NCBI GenBank assembly: GCA_001871765.1
Contig: MNVN01000021.1
Span: forward strand, 1-33,134
Direction: 5' to 3'
Length of the DNA stretch: 33,134 bases
From: Candidatus Nomurabacteria bacterium CG1_02_43_90
GTDB lineage: Bacteria; Patescibacteriota; Minisyncoccia; Phycocordibacterales; UBA1550
Numbering within the stretch: position 1 is the stretch's first letter; every line of letters begins with the position of its first letter. Positions 8,304 to 17,626 of the stretch are shown in pieces. The notes under the pieces were generated by a model. That model worked only from the letters and a program-made list of their open reading frames with translations, was not told where the DNA came from and did no database searches. Position numbers and translations under genes: made by a program.

Positions 8304-8804
8304 ATGTTGCAATTCAAACTTGAACTCGGGTTTCCTCACCTTGACCTTTCTCAAGCAACCCTTGCTGATATTCTTGAGTTCCATGAAGAAAATTCTGAAA
8401 AAATCCTCATCGACCAAGGGTTTGGAATCGCTGCAAGTATCGCAGGAAAACATCATAACTACCGCAACCTCAAAATGCGTTTCCCCATAAGTACTAGCGT
8501 CTTGAAGGTGAGCATCACGCTTGAAGAACTCCTTACCCTCTCCGACATAGAGCAAGCGTTGTCCTCAAAACGATCTTACAAAGAAACCTTAAAAATGCCT
8601 TCCCTTCTTTCTGGCTTGATCGCGGAGACAGAGCGACACAATATAAACCCTATAATAACAAGCCTTTTGGTGGGCCAAGAGATTTCGCGCATCTCAGGAG
8701 AAGACCGTGCGGGGTATGACAAAAAAGAGATGCTTGCACTAGGGAATTGTGAAAAATTTGTCCATGACCACCAAGTGGCAATCGACGAATTCACAACGGT
8801 ATAG
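8304..8804 (+). CDS. Hypothetical protein (166 aa)
   Basis: Longest ORF in the interval, upstream of uppP. Confidence 0.65.
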   Translation: MLQFKLELGFPHLDLSQATLADILEFHEENSEKILIDQGFGIAASIAGKHHNYRNLKMRFPISTSVLKVSITLEELLTLSDIEQALSSKRSYKETLKMPSLLSGLIAETERHNINPIITSLLVGQEISRISGEDRAGYDKKEMLALGNCEKFVHDHQVAIDEFTTV

Positions 8805-8847
8805 GTATAGGAGAGTAAAAAACGTAAATTGTGTTATGATATTTCCC

Positions 8848-9615
8848 ATGGATATATTACACACATTTATTTTGGGCGTAGTTGAGGGGGTTACCGAGTT
8901 TCTTCCCATCTCCTCCACCGGGCACCTTATTTTAGTAGGGGAACTTCTTAAAATTCCTGCAACTAATTTTCAAAAGAGTTTTGATATTATTATTCAACTT
9001 GGTGCTATTTTATCAGTCATCGTTCTCTATTGGAAAACTCTCTGGAATATTGAAGTAATTAAAAAACTTATTGTCGCCTTTATTCCGACAGGAATTATTG
9101 GTCTCGTTTTTTATCATATTGTAAAAACATATCTGATGGGGAATCACTCGATTGTTTTGTGGTCACTTCTCTTGGGAGGTATTGCGCTCATTATCTTTGA
9201 ACTCTGGCACAAGGAGTCAGCTACTACTACAGCAAACATAACCGATATTTCCTATAAGCAAGCAGCGCTCATTGGAGTTTTTCAATCTCTCGCTATTATT
9301 CCAGGGCTTTCGCGTTCCGCATCAACAATCGTAGGGGGGCTCATCCTTGGGCTCAACCGTACAACTATTGTCGAGTTCTCTTTCCTCCTTGCGGTCCCTA
9401 CCATGATAGCGGCTAGTGGACTTGATCTCGTAAAAAATGCTTCCTCGTTCTCTATGGATCAATTTGGTACCCTCACTATCGGATTTGTCACTTCTTTCGT
9501 TGTTGCCATCATCAGTATCAAATTCCTCCTCGGCTTTATCAAGAAGCACAACTTTATCCCCTTTGGTATCTATCGTATTCTTATTGCTATTCTCTTTTGG
9601 ATGGTGATCCTTTAG
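8848..9615 (+). CDS. uppP: Undecaprenyl-diphosphatase UppP/BacA
   Basis: GVVEGVTEFLPISSTGHLIL and PGLSRSASTIVGGLILGLNR motifs. Start revised to ATG 8848 (MDILHTFILGVVEG). Confidence 0.95.
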   Translation: MDILHTFILGVVEGVTEFLPISSTGHLILVGELLKIPATNFQKSFDIIIQLGAILSVIVLYWKTLWNIEVIKKLIVAFIPTGIIGLVFYHIVKTYLMGNHSIVLWSLLLGGIALIIFELWHKESATTTANITDISYKQAALIGVFQSLAIIPGLSRSASTIVGGLILGLNRTTIVEFSFLLAVPTMIAASGLDLVKNASSFSMDQFGTLTIGFVTSFVVAIISIKFLLGFIKKHNFIPFGIYRILIAILFWMVIL

Positions 9616-9625
9616 AAACTTCCTC

Positions 9626-9676
9626 TTCTCCCACAAAAAAGAACCGCTCATTGAGCGGTTCTTTTTTGTGGGAGAA
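9626..9676. terminator. Bidirectional intrinsic terminator
   Basis: 25-bp perfect inverted repeat around one central base, with A- and T-tracts, between convergent genes. Confidence 0.9.
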
Positions 9677-9692
9677 TTTAACTTACAAAAGC

Positions 9693-10610
9693 TTATTCTT
9701 CTTTCTTTGAGCGATCTTTCCAAATAAACGGTGCAAGGTTTAGCTTTTCAGAAAGACGGTTGAGGTACGGAATATAGGGAAAGGTAATGAAGATAAGCAT
9801 CACGATTCCAAGAATGATTGCTGCGTCTCGGTCCCCGTTTGGATCATTGGCAAGCACCGTACTGTTGAGCATGCCGATAGGAGCAAACCACCACGCTCCT
9901 GGAGGAACGTGCGTAAGCTCGGGTGGTGTTTCTTCTCGTGCCATCCCCCACTGCTCCGTCGCCATATTTACGCGTAGCGCCTCAATATCCATAACTCCCG
10001 TATCACTCAAAAAACGAAGCGAGCGTGTGGGGTTACTATTCAAATCTTCTTGGTTAATAACTGCCTCATATAGCGCGCTCGTTGCCATTGAGGTCAAGGC
10101 ACTCACTGCCGTAATTACCGGATTCAATTTGACTTGAGTGACCCCAACGCTGAGGGGATTCTCAAAATACTGTTTTGCCTCGTCGATAAAACTTTTTTGC
10201 ACCTCGGCGCTCTTACTTGAGAAGTCTGCAAGGACATCGAAACCTCCCATCGATGCAACGTACTTGCGATACGGAGTATCCACATAAGCTTCGCGCGTAT
10301 CATAGGTATACGGGTTGATAGAATTGAAGTAAGTTGCGGTATCAGAAGTTCTCCCAAACTCGCCAACGATGGTTCTACTGATGAGCATAGGGTCTGTTTT
10401 TGCGATGCGTGCAATGTCATAGGGAGCAACAAAAGGTGAAGGAAAAATAAACGCTAAGGTCACGATTCCCGCAAACAATGCTCCCCCACGCATAAACATT
10501 TTTTTATGATCGGCAGCAACCATTTTATATTTAATATCTTTACGGTATGGTTTCGATGGATCACTATTTTCTGTAACTTCTTTTTCTTCTGCTGTTGTTT
10601 TTTCATTCAT
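9693..10610 (-). CDS. Membrane protein of unknown function (possible cytochrome b/quinol-oxidoreductase-like C-terminal pattern)
   Basis: TM segments near both ends; C-terminal FPYIPYLNRLSEKLNLAPFIWKD. Start taken as MNEKTTAEEKEV. Confidence 0.75.
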   Translation of the reverse strand: MNEKTTAEEKEVTENSDPSKPYRKDIKYKMVAADHKKMFMRGGALFAGIVTLAFIFPSPFVAPYDIARIAKTDPMLISRTIVGEFGRTSDTATYFNSINPYTYDTREAYVDTPYRKYVASMGGFDVLADFSSKSAEVQKSFIDEAKQYFENPLSVGVTQVKLNPVITAVSALTSMATSALYEAVINQEDLNSNPTRSLRFLSDTGVMDIEALRVNMATEQWGMAREETPPELTHVPPGAWWFAPIGMLNSTVLANDPNGDRDAAIILGIVMLIFITFPYIPYLNRLSEKLNLAPFIWKDRSKKEE

Positions 10611-10615
10611 ATAAT

Positions 10616-10969
10616 CGCGAAGAGTGCACCCAAGAAGAGACAATATACACGCGGACGATAAAAACAGGAAAAGGGATCTCGCGACCCGAAGATGAGGTCG
10701 TACTTCCTCGAAAAGTTTTTAAGTCGATGTAGAAGATTGCAAAACATTGCTCGTTGCGGAAAAGCAGGTATTTCATTTGCCATGACGGGGTTCATTGCCA
10801 GCTCAATATTTTTCACGGTGCGCTTGCGGGGTACGTGCAGATCGAGGTAGAGTTCGACTCCAACGAGGAAGCCGTTGCTTTTGTCCCGCCCGCGTGGCTC
10901 GGAGAAGAAGTAACTCATGATAAAGCACATGGAAACTACTCTCTTGCGAAGTACGGGAGACCCGAGTAA
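10616..10969 (+). pseudogene. CYTH-domain (triphosphate tunnel metalloenzyme-like) protein, N-truncated with in-frame TAG
   Basis: One frame reads IYTRTIKTGKGISRPEDEVVLPRKVFKSM-TAG-KIAKHCSLRKSRYFICHDGVHCQLNIFHGALAGYVQIEVEFDSNEEAVAFVPPAWLGEEVTHDKAHGNYSLAKYGRPE. TIK.G.G..R.E.E and P.WLG.EVT are CYTH hallmarks. Confidence 0.7.
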
Positions 10970-11128
10970 TTGAATTCGCTCTGCGAGAGAACATTCCTTG
11001 CAGGGCTTTTGTTTTATTCTAAAAACTTGACTTTTTTGTAAATTTTTATCATAGTATACACAGAAAAAGTTTTTATGGCACCACGACGAGACTCGTGGAA
11101 AGAAGGTCTTTACACAAGGAGAGCAAAG

Positions 11129-11587
11129 ATGCAAAGAGGAACTAAACCTAACTATCCAGTGCCCGCTACTCGACAACCCAAAAAAAGAGAGCGGGGTCAA
11201 CGCGCGACAACAGACAAGGACATGATTGAGCTTATCTCTGCGGTAAAAACCGGGGACAGAATTGTTATTGAATTTTCTGGTGAGGACCGCCCTGACCTCG
11301 CCGATCGGATCAAGTCGATCTTGGGTATGGCAATATGCCGTAGGGTTCACCCTACCAAAGGAGGAGTTCTCAGTCATGTTTCTTTGAAGATTGAAGAGCT
11401 CTCAATACTCATCCTTTCCTCTGTTGCCAAAACGGGAGCATGGGACAGGAACGCACGAACTCATACCGTAATTGTTGGCGAACATTTTGATTCTCTCGAA
11501 TTCACGACTAAAACGATTGACTACGACATGGTTAAAAGTCTCACCCTTGTGTGTAAGGAAGCAACTTCAGGAAGGAGGGCGGCATGA
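11129..11587 (+). CDS. Hypothetical protein
   Basis: ORF 11075-11587; start moved to ATG 11129, preceded by AAGGAG Shine-Dalgarno. Confidence 0.6.
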   Translation: MQRGTKPNYPVPATRQPKKRERGQRATTDKDMIELISAVKTGDRIVIEFSGEDRPDLADRIKSILGMAICRRVHPTKGGVLSHVSLKIEELSILILSSVAKTGAWDRNARTHTVIVGEHFDSLEFTTKTIDYDMVKSLTLVCKEATSGRRAA

Positions 11588-11597
11588 AACGGAAATC

Positions 11598-11825
11598 TTA
11601 CACCATGTCAGTACGTGGGATTCTGATGATACGAGCTTTTTTAATGAACCCAAAAAGGTGACTATGGGGACGCGAGTTACTGTCGTTGGAGAAATGAACC
11701 AGTGTACATATGGATGCAGATTTGGGCATACTGAATATTGTGCCCGTATGCTTCATGAAGTACGCCTCCCCGAGGGAGATCAGTTCATGATCTCCCTTCT
11801 TCACTTGATGGAGGTGAGGGAGTAG
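11598..11825 (+). CDS. Hypothetical small protein (start uncertain)
   Basis: C-terminal part of the 117-aa ORF (HHVSTWDSDDTSFFNEPKKVTMGTRVTVVGEMNQCTYGCRFGHTEYC...), followed by a terminator. Confidence 0.4.
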   Translation, partial: LHHVSTWDSDDTSFFNEPKKVTMGTRVTVVGEMNQCTYGCRFGHTEYCARMLHEVRLPEGDQFMISLLHLMEVRE

Positions 11826-11828
11826 ACC

Positions 11829-11861
11829 CCCCCGTTTGGCGAAGCCAAACGGGGGTTTATT
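11829..11861 (+). terminator. Intrinsic terminator
   Basis: cccccgtttggc-gaa-gccaaacggggg then tttatttt. Confidence 0.92.
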
Positions 11862-11875
11862 TTAAAAACAAAAAT

Positions 11876-11904
11876 TTGACATTTAATATAATTGGATGTT
11901 ATAA
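11876..11904 (+). promoter_or_regulatory. Sigma70-type promoter
   Basis: TTGACA, 17-nt spacer, TTATAA; upstream of the 11943 ORF with its own SD. Confidence 0.7.
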
Positions 11905-11942
11905 GTTGAAGTAGTAAATTCAAAACTAAAAAGGAGCGAAAA

Positions 11943-12065
11943 ATGGACATGCTCAAAACATTAGAAACGTTCATTCGTTTCTCTTCACAAAGCCTTGACG
12001 CACAAGTTGATCTTATTGATACCCTTGGGCCACACCGCGATAGGTCGGCGTTCATCAAAAAGTAA
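11943..12065 (+). CDS. Small hypothetical protein (40 aa)
   Basis: Translated directly: MDMLKTLETFIRFSSQSLDAQVDLIDTLGPHRDRSAFIKK. AAGGAG SD upstream and a consensus promoter. Confidence 0.6.
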   Translation: MDMLKTLETFIRFSSQSLDAQVDLIDTLGPHRDRSAFIKK

Positions 12066-12070
12066 GGCAG

Positions 12071-12391
12071 ATGGCTTTATACCTGCAACGTATTACCCAG
12101 GAAACACAAGATAGGATAATTGAGGCAATTGAAGAAATTTCAGAAGACGCCATCGGGCAGACGACAGCTATTAATAAACTTTTTTCACAGATAACAAGCG
12201 AAGTAGCAGATGATGAGTCGCGTCAGCAGTTATTGGCTATTCAAAACTTCGCGGCAAAAAGTCACGACATGACTGTAAAGAGAGTCGGAAAAAAGGAAGC
12301 CGATATGGAAAAAGAGATTCTCGAAACCTTCCGAAGGGTGAGCAGTGAGATAGAGAAACTTCTTGCAAAAATCGACTGGTTACGCCCCTAG
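12071..12391 (+). CDS. Hypothetical helical protein (106 aa)
   Basis: ORF between the 40-aa ORF and a terminator; charged, helix-rich composition. Confidence 0.65.
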   Translation: MALYLQRITQETQDRIIEAIEEISEDAIGQTTAINKLFSQITSEVADDESRQQLLAIQNFAAKSHDMTVKRVGKKEADMEKEILETFRRVSSEIEKLLAKIDWLRP

Positions 12392-12414
12392 TCTCTTGAA
12401 CTTGACCTTTCCTT

Positions 12415-12454
12415 ACGTGTGGAACACTTTGGTGCTCCACACGTTTTCTATTTT
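12415..12454 (+). terminator. Intrinsic terminator
   Basis: acgtgtggaaca-ctttgg-tgctccacacgt then tttctatttt. Confidence 0.8.
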
Positions 12455-12492
12455 AATTCGCAAAACCAACACAATACGCTATACTTTATTTT

Positions 12493-13734
12493 ATGCACTC
12501 AAAACTAAAATCCCCAATCTTCATCCTCTTCATTACTATTTTTTTTGACCTGCTCGGTTTTGGAATATTGATTCCCGTCATCCCTTCCCTCTTTGCAAAC
12601 CCAAACTCGCCCTCCTATCTCTTGCCGGTCGGCACCAGTACAGAAACAGGGTATATCCTCATGGGACTTATTCTCGCGCTCTATTTTGTAGGGCAGTTCT
12701 TTATGTCTCCCATCTTAGGGGAGCTCTCAGACCGATTTGGAAGAAAGAAGATAATCCTCGCCTCTATTGCAGGAAGTGCTGTTTCGTACCTTCTTTTTGG
12801 TTTTGGAATTTTTACAAAAAGTATATTGCTCATTTTTATTGCGCGCGCAGTAAACGCAGTAACTTCTAGTATCATCTCGGTGAGCCAAGCAACGATTGCC
12901 GATATTTCTCATGAGTCCGATCGCACAAAAAACTTTGGCGTTATTGGAGCAGCCTTTGGTATGGGATTTGTAGTGGGTCCGTTCCTAGGGGGAACACTCT
13001 CGAACCCGGCGATAGTATCCTGGTTCGGTCCAACAACACCCTTTTGGTTTGCATCAGCGCTTGCCTGCATCAATGCTGTTTCCGTGATACTTTTTTTACC
13101 AGAAACAAACCATCATCTCGTACATCGACCAATCACTGCCACGCGCTCGCTCCGTAATATCTTGCGTGCTTTTCATATGCGCGAACTTCGAGCACTCTTT
13201 ACCACTAATTTTTTCTTCCAAGCAGGATTCACTTTTTTCACTACGTTTTTTAGTATATTTTTAATTACGCGCTATAATTTTTCCCAACAAGCTATCGGGA
13301 ACTATTTTGCCTTTGTAGGTATTTGGATTGCTATTTCGCAAGGATTCCTCTTGCGCCTCGTACCACCATCCGTTAATAGTACTTACATTCTTCGCATTAG
13401 CCTTCTTGCTACGAGTATCTTTATTTTACTTCAATTCTTTACGGGGGTATGGTGGGAACTTCTCTTTATCGCACCATTCCTTTCTATCGCGAATGGATTT
13501 TCTATGGCAAATATCCAAAGCACCATTTCAAAAAGCGCGTCGCGGTCGGAACAAGGAGAGATTATGGGGCTCAACACCAGTATCGAATCCCTCGCGCGTG
13601 CGATTCCTCCACTCATCTCTGGTTTTATTGCGGCAGTACTTTCGCCTTCTTCTCCCCTCCTTATTTCCGCACTCCTCATTTTTATCGCTTGGGCAATTTT
13701 TATCTTGACCCACACCACAAAACAATCGGCATAA
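12493..13734 (+). CDS. MFS transporter (TetA/multidrug-like)
   Basis: 413 aa, 12-TM pattern; GELSDRFGRKKI and FGMGFVVGPFLGG motifs. Confidence 0.93.
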   Translation: MHSKLKSPIFILFITIFFDLLGFGILIPVIPSLFANPNSPSYLLPVGTSTETGYILMGLILALYFVGQFFMSPILGELSDRFGRKKIILASIAGSAVSYLLFGFGIFTKSILLIFIARAVNAVTSSIISVSQATIADISHESDRTKNFGVIGAAFGMGFVVGPFLGGTLSNPAIVSWFGPTTPFWFASALACINAVSVILFLPETNHHLVHRPITATRSLRNILRAFHMRELRALFTTNFFFQAGFTFFTTFFSIFLITRYNFSQQAIGNYFAFVGIWIAISQGFLLRLVPPSVNSTYILRISLLATSIFILLQFFTGVWWELLFIAPFLSIANGFSMANIQSTISKSASRSEQGEIMGLNTSIESLARAIPPLISGFIAAVLSPSSPLLISALLIFIAWAIFILTHTTKQSA

Positions 13735-13750
13735 AAATGCCGATTGTTTT
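13719..13750. terminator. Intrinsic terminator
   Basis: aaaacaatcggcat ... atgccgattgtttt perfect inverted repeat at the end of the MFS gene. Confidence 0.88.
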
Positions 13751-13819
13751 CTTCCGGAAGGCCGGGCCTTCCTAGGAATAGCTTACGCCGTTTTTCTTTT
13801 GCACTTATATGCCCTATGC

Positions 13820-14230
13820 CTACTTTTTTGCCTTGCAGTGTGTACAGCGACAACCATACGGCTTAATATGTTCATCGATATACTCTTTGCCATAGTCATA
13901 GGTAAATTCTTCACCGGCAATAATAGGTTTTATTGATTTAATAAAAACTCTACCTGAGAAAATTTCTGCTTCGCAATTTGGCTTACACGAATGGTTAATA
14001 TAGCGAGCTGTATTCGAGCGTGCGCTACCATCGATCATTCTTGTGTTACTCGTTTCAAAGAGATATTTATTTGCAGGATAATTATCAACTTCTTTTTTCC
14101 CATTCAAAATCTTTCCTACGTATTCAATAATCCACGTGTTCTTCTTGATGGGTTCATCGGCAAAAAGTCCGAGCCCTGCGCTCGAACGTTTCACCTTATA
14201 TTTTACATTTCCAAGTTTTGGGATGGGCAT
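13820..14230 (-). CDS. SET-domain protein (protein-lysine methyltransferase-like)
   Basis: 136 aa: GLGLFADEPIKKNTWIIEYVG, RYINHSCKPNC, GEEFTYDYG, post-SET-like CRCTHC. Confidence 0.92.
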   Translation of the reverse strand: MPIPKLGNVKYKVKRSSAGLGLFADEPIKKNTWIIEYVGKILNGKKEVDNYPANKYLFETSNTRMIDGSARSNTARYINHSCKPNCEAEIFSGRVFIKSIKPIIAGEEFTYDYGKEYIDEHIKPYGCRCTHCKAKK

Positions 14231-14285
14231 AAGATTATATTTAAGTTCAGTGTGTAGTATACGAGAAATAGTGTAAAATGCAAAA

Positions 14286-15536
14286 ATGGAAGAAAAAATT
14301 AGTTATAATTGTGATGTTGCAATCATTGGAGGGGGTCCTGCCGGAATGATGGCAGCTATTTTTGCAGCACAAAGTGGCGCTAAGGTTATTCTCGTGGAAA
14401 AAAATAAAACACTCGGAAAAAAACTTCTCATTACTGGAGGTGGCCGATGCAACGTAACTAACGCCACTTTCGAAAACCGCGCACTTGCCCAAAAGTATGG
14501 AGAAAAAGGGAAATTCCTTCTCTCTCCTTTTTCAAAATGGAATGCACAAAGCACAGTTGATTTCTTCGAGTCCCATGGCATGTCTACAAAAACAGAGGCA
14601 GAAAACAGAGTCTTCCCTGAGAGTAACTCGGCACAGAGTGTATTCGACACCCTTGAACAAGAACTCAAAAAAAATGGGGTGCAGGTTCTCACGAATGCGC
14701 CGGTGATAAAAATAGTAGCGCAAGACAACATCATTCAAAAAATAGAAACCGTAGGAACAACTATTTACGCAAAAGCATTTATTGTTACCACAGGTGGTAC
14801 CGCACGACCTGAAACAGGCTCATCGGGTGATGGATTTCGATGGCTCACACTACTTGGACATACGATTATTACTCCTGATGCTGCCCTCGTTCCCGTCAAA
14901 ACTGCCGAAGCATGGTCACACAAAATGTCTGGGATCGCACTCCCGTCAGTAAAACTTGCCCTTTTTGAGAATGGAAAAAAAGTAGTGGCTCGTACAGGGA
15001 AAATCCTCTTCACCCACTTTGGATTATCAGGTCCACTCGTGCTCAACATGAGCAATCTCGTTAATAATACTTTGCAAAATAATCCAACCCTCACCATTGA
15101 TCTTTTTCCTGCGCTCGACCAAAAAACACTCGACGAAACCCTCCGCGCACACCTTGCGTCTCTACAAAATAAAAAATGGAAAAATGCACTCGCGGGATTT
15201 ATTCCTCCCCTCCTTGCCCATACAATCGTAGAACGTTCAGGTATCGACCCTGAGATACTAGTTAACAAAATTCCCCGTGAAGCACGGCTTACCTTTATAA
15301 AATTACTCAAAAATATTCCCCTTACCCCTAGCGGACTCCTCTCTCTTGAAAAAGCAATCGTCTCAAGTGGCGGTGTTGCCCTCGAAGAAATCGACTTCAA
15401 GACGATGCGGTCAACAAAGATAAAGAACCTCTATCTTGCTGGTGACATTCTTGACTTCGACCGTCCCTCAGGAGGCTTTAGTTTACAAATCTGCTGGACT
15501 ACAGGATTCATCGCAGGACAAAATGCAGTTCGTTAA
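14286..15536 (+). CDS. NAD(P)/FAD-dependent oxidoreductase, HI0933/YhiN family
   Basis: VAIIGGGPAGMMAAIFAAQSGAKVILVEKN, GGGRCNVTN, LYLAGDILDFDRPSGGFSLQICWTTG. Confidence 0.94.
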   Translation: MEEKISYNCDVAIIGGGPAGMMAAIFAAQSGAKVILVEKNKTLGKKLLITGGGRCNVTNATFENRALAQKYGEKGKFLLSPFSKWNAQSTVDFFESHGMSTKTEAENRVFPESNSAQSVFDTLEQELKKNGVQVLTNAPVIKIVAQDNIIQKIETVGTTIYAKAFIVTTGGTARPETGSSGDGFRWLTLLGHTIITPDAALVPVKTAEAWSHKMSGIALPSVKLALFENGKKVVARTGKILFTHFGLSGPLVLNMSNLVNNTLQNNPTLTIDLFPALDQKTLDETLRAHLASLQNKKWKNALAGFIPPLLAHTIVERSGIDPEILVNKIPREARLTFIKLLKNIPLTPSGLLSLEKAIVSSGGVALEEIDFKTMRSTKIKNLYLAGDILDFDRPSGGFSLQICWTTGFIAGQNAVR

Positions 15537-15561
15537 ATTAGTTTCTCAATGAGAAACTAAT
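15537..15561. terminator. Perfect inverted repeat, possible terminator
   Basis: attagtttctca-a-tgagaaactaat; weak T-tract. Confidence 0.5.
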
Positions 15562-15622
15562 TCTTTCACAACACAACCTCTGAACTTAGTTATACAAATT
15601 TAATTTGCTATACTATGTTCAT

Positions 15623-17080
15623 ATGAAAAAAATAATTTTAATTGCTGGTATTTTATTCGTCACACCATTATTTTCGTTTGCTGCATCACCATCCATAACG
15701 TCGTTCGTGGCAGGTTCATCAATAATTGGTTCAGGGCAAATAGCATCGCTTTCGTGGAACCTCGCTGATGCAGGAGGTTACTCTTTTGTTATTCCTTGTG
15801 TTACGAGTGTTACGTTTAAAAAACTAGATGGTACGCTTTTTCCTTGCGATACACCTACTCCTTCTACGGCAGTATCTGCTAATGGCATTGACCTTTCTGT
15901 GTGGAACTATTCAGGAAACACCAAGACCTTTACTGCGCGGGTTATTCCAAAAGACGCGTCGAGTGTGGATTACCTTTCTGGCGCACGCGAGATCCAACTT
16001 TCGGTTACGCCCATGCAACACCCCATAGAAAATGTAGTGGCAAGCACCTCAGTTTCTTCACTTGTTCCCTATGTTCTTTCTTGGACAGGTAGCCTGCTTG
16101 ATGGCATTAACCTTTCTCTTTCCTGTTCATCAAACATCCACACTGCCGTTATCACCTCATCTTCACCAAGTGTGCTTGCTCAGTCAGAGCTTCCTTGTGG
16201 AACACAAATCTTTCCCCAAGGGCTCCCTGCTTCTGGTTCAGTAACTCTCTCATTCAAAAACACCGATACGATGACCCGCGATATTACCCTCATCCTTAGC
16301 CCCATGATGTCTCCTGGCCTTTATAATGGAATGCAGACGGAACGCATTACCCTCTCGGTGAATCCTTACGTTGCTCTAAAAGCACAGACGAGTTCTTTTA
16401 CCGCATCAACAACATTACTAAGCACTCTGGAAGGAACCCCTCTCTCCTTTTCTTGGACGACAACAGGTACGACGGGAGCAAATATCATCCTTTCCTGTAA
16501 CGATCACGTTACCGCAACGATCGTCACTGAAAACGGGACTTCTACCCCCCGTTGTGGTGCGGTTGCATTCACTAAACCCTTGTCTCCAACAGGCACGGGG
16601 ACTATTGCTTTCTTCAATAATGATCTCGTAGGCCAACCTATCAACCTCACCCTTCTTCCCGCCCTTACTCAAGGAGGATTCGATGGAACAACAGGAAAAA
16701 GTCTTACTTTCCAGATTTTACCAAGGGGAGTGACTCCGACACTTTTACCTGAAACACCTCACCTCATAGGAACAGTGTTTGATATACCAACCCTGCAAAA
16801 AAAAACCGAGCAAGTAAGGACAACGATAGAGGCAAAAATAATTTTTACTAAAAATCTTGCGCGAGGGGCATCAGGCTCTGACGTACGTGATATACAAGAA
16901 TTTCTCAAAAAAGATGCCGATGTTTACCCCGAAGGAATTACAAACGGGATGTTTGGACCACTCACTGAACGTGCCATCAAAAGATTTCAACTAAAAAATA
17001 AAATTGCTGATGCAAAAAACCCTGGTTATGGTATAATAGGTCCGAAAACTCGTGCTTTTATGAATTCACTTAATAATTAA
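15623..17080 (+). CDS. Secreted protein with C-terminal peptidoglycan-binding (PG_binding_1) domain
   Basis: Signal peptide MKKIILIAGILFVTPLFSFA; C-terminal GASGSDVRDIQEFLKKDADVYPEG...GMFGPLTERAIKRFQ...GIIGPKTRAFMN. Confidence 0.88.
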   Translation: MKKIILIAGILFVTPLFSFAASPSITSFVAGSSIIGSGQIASLSWNLADAGGYSFVIPCVTSVTFKKLDGTLFPCDTPTPSTAVSANGIDLSVWNYSGNTKTFTARVIPKDASSVDYLSGAREIQLSVTPMQHPIENVVASTSVSSLVPYVLSWTGSLLDGINLSLSCSSNIHTAVITSSSPSVLAQSELPCGTQIFPQGLPASGSVTLSFKNTDTMTRDITLILSPMMSPGLYNGMQTERITLSVNPYVALKAQTSSFTASTTLLSTLEGTPLSFSWTTTGTTGANIILSCNDHVTATIVTENGTSTPRCGAVAFTKPLSPTGTGTIAFFNNDLVGQPINLTLLPALTQGGFDGTTGKSLTFQILPRGVTPTLLPETPHLIGTVFDIPTLQKKTEQVRTTIEAKIIFTKNLARGASGSDVRDIQEFLKKDADVYPEGITNGMFGPLTERAIKRFQLKNKIADAKNPGYGIIGPKTRAFMNSLNN

Positions 17081-17091
17081 TTACAAAAAAT

Positions 17092-17610
17092 ATGCACCCA
17101 TTCATCGTACATTTCCCTATCGCATTCCTGATGCTTTATGCGCTCTGTGAGCTCCTCCGTTTCCAAAAAATAACAGTTCAGCCATTTTGGTTCTACTTAA
17201 AGGCATCTCTCTCTATTATCGGCGTAATAAGCGCACTCGCTGCTATTATTACCGGAGGAATGATTGAAGCGATGTTCCGTTCAATCCCTGAGAAAAATGC
17301 TATTGTCCCTGTACATGAGATGTGGGCAATGATTACCCTTATTATCTTCGCAATACCTGCAATCGCGTACCTCATCACATGGATGCAGGCTCCTGAATGC
17401 GCAAAAAGTCTTGAACGTTGCACCTCGATCAAGAAAATAAGCAATGCCCTTTCCCCTCTTGCAAAGAAGGTACTCACGACAAAGATTGTCGTACCACTTG
17501 CCCTTATTGGTCTCGTGAGCGTCTCTATCACTGGAGGACTCGGTGGCGCAATGGTTCATGGAATAAACTTTGATCCTACTGTTGCGTTCATTTATAATCT
17601 CTTCTTCTAG
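17092..17610 (+). CDS. DUF2231-like membrane protein
   Basis: 172 aa: MHPFIVHFPIAFLMLYALCELL, 4 TM, GGLGGAMVHG. Confidence 0.82.
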   Translation: MHPFIVHFPIAFLMLYALCELLRFQKITVQPFWFYLKASLSIIGVISALAAIITGGMIEAMFRSIPEKNAIVPVHEMWAMITLIIFAIPAIAYLITWMQAPECAKSLERCTSIKKISNALSPLAKKVLTTKIVVPLALIGLVSVSITGGLGGAMVHGINFDPTVAFIYNLFF

Positions 17611-17626
17611 TCGCTAATCTTCTTGT

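Noticed and set aside
10730-10732. Alternative genetic code (TAG read as sense)
   Set aside because: Only one gene shows it, that gene also lacks a normal N-terminus, and TAG is used as a plausible terminal stop elsewhere (e.g. 416-aa-style and uppP ORFs). Pseudogene is simpler.
14303-15400. Long antisense ORFs opposite strong CDSs (e.g. 14303-14734, 14765-15400, 25037-25564, 17938-18372, 24456-24794)
   Set aside because: Opposite genes with clear family motifs; the antisense translations show no recognisable domains.
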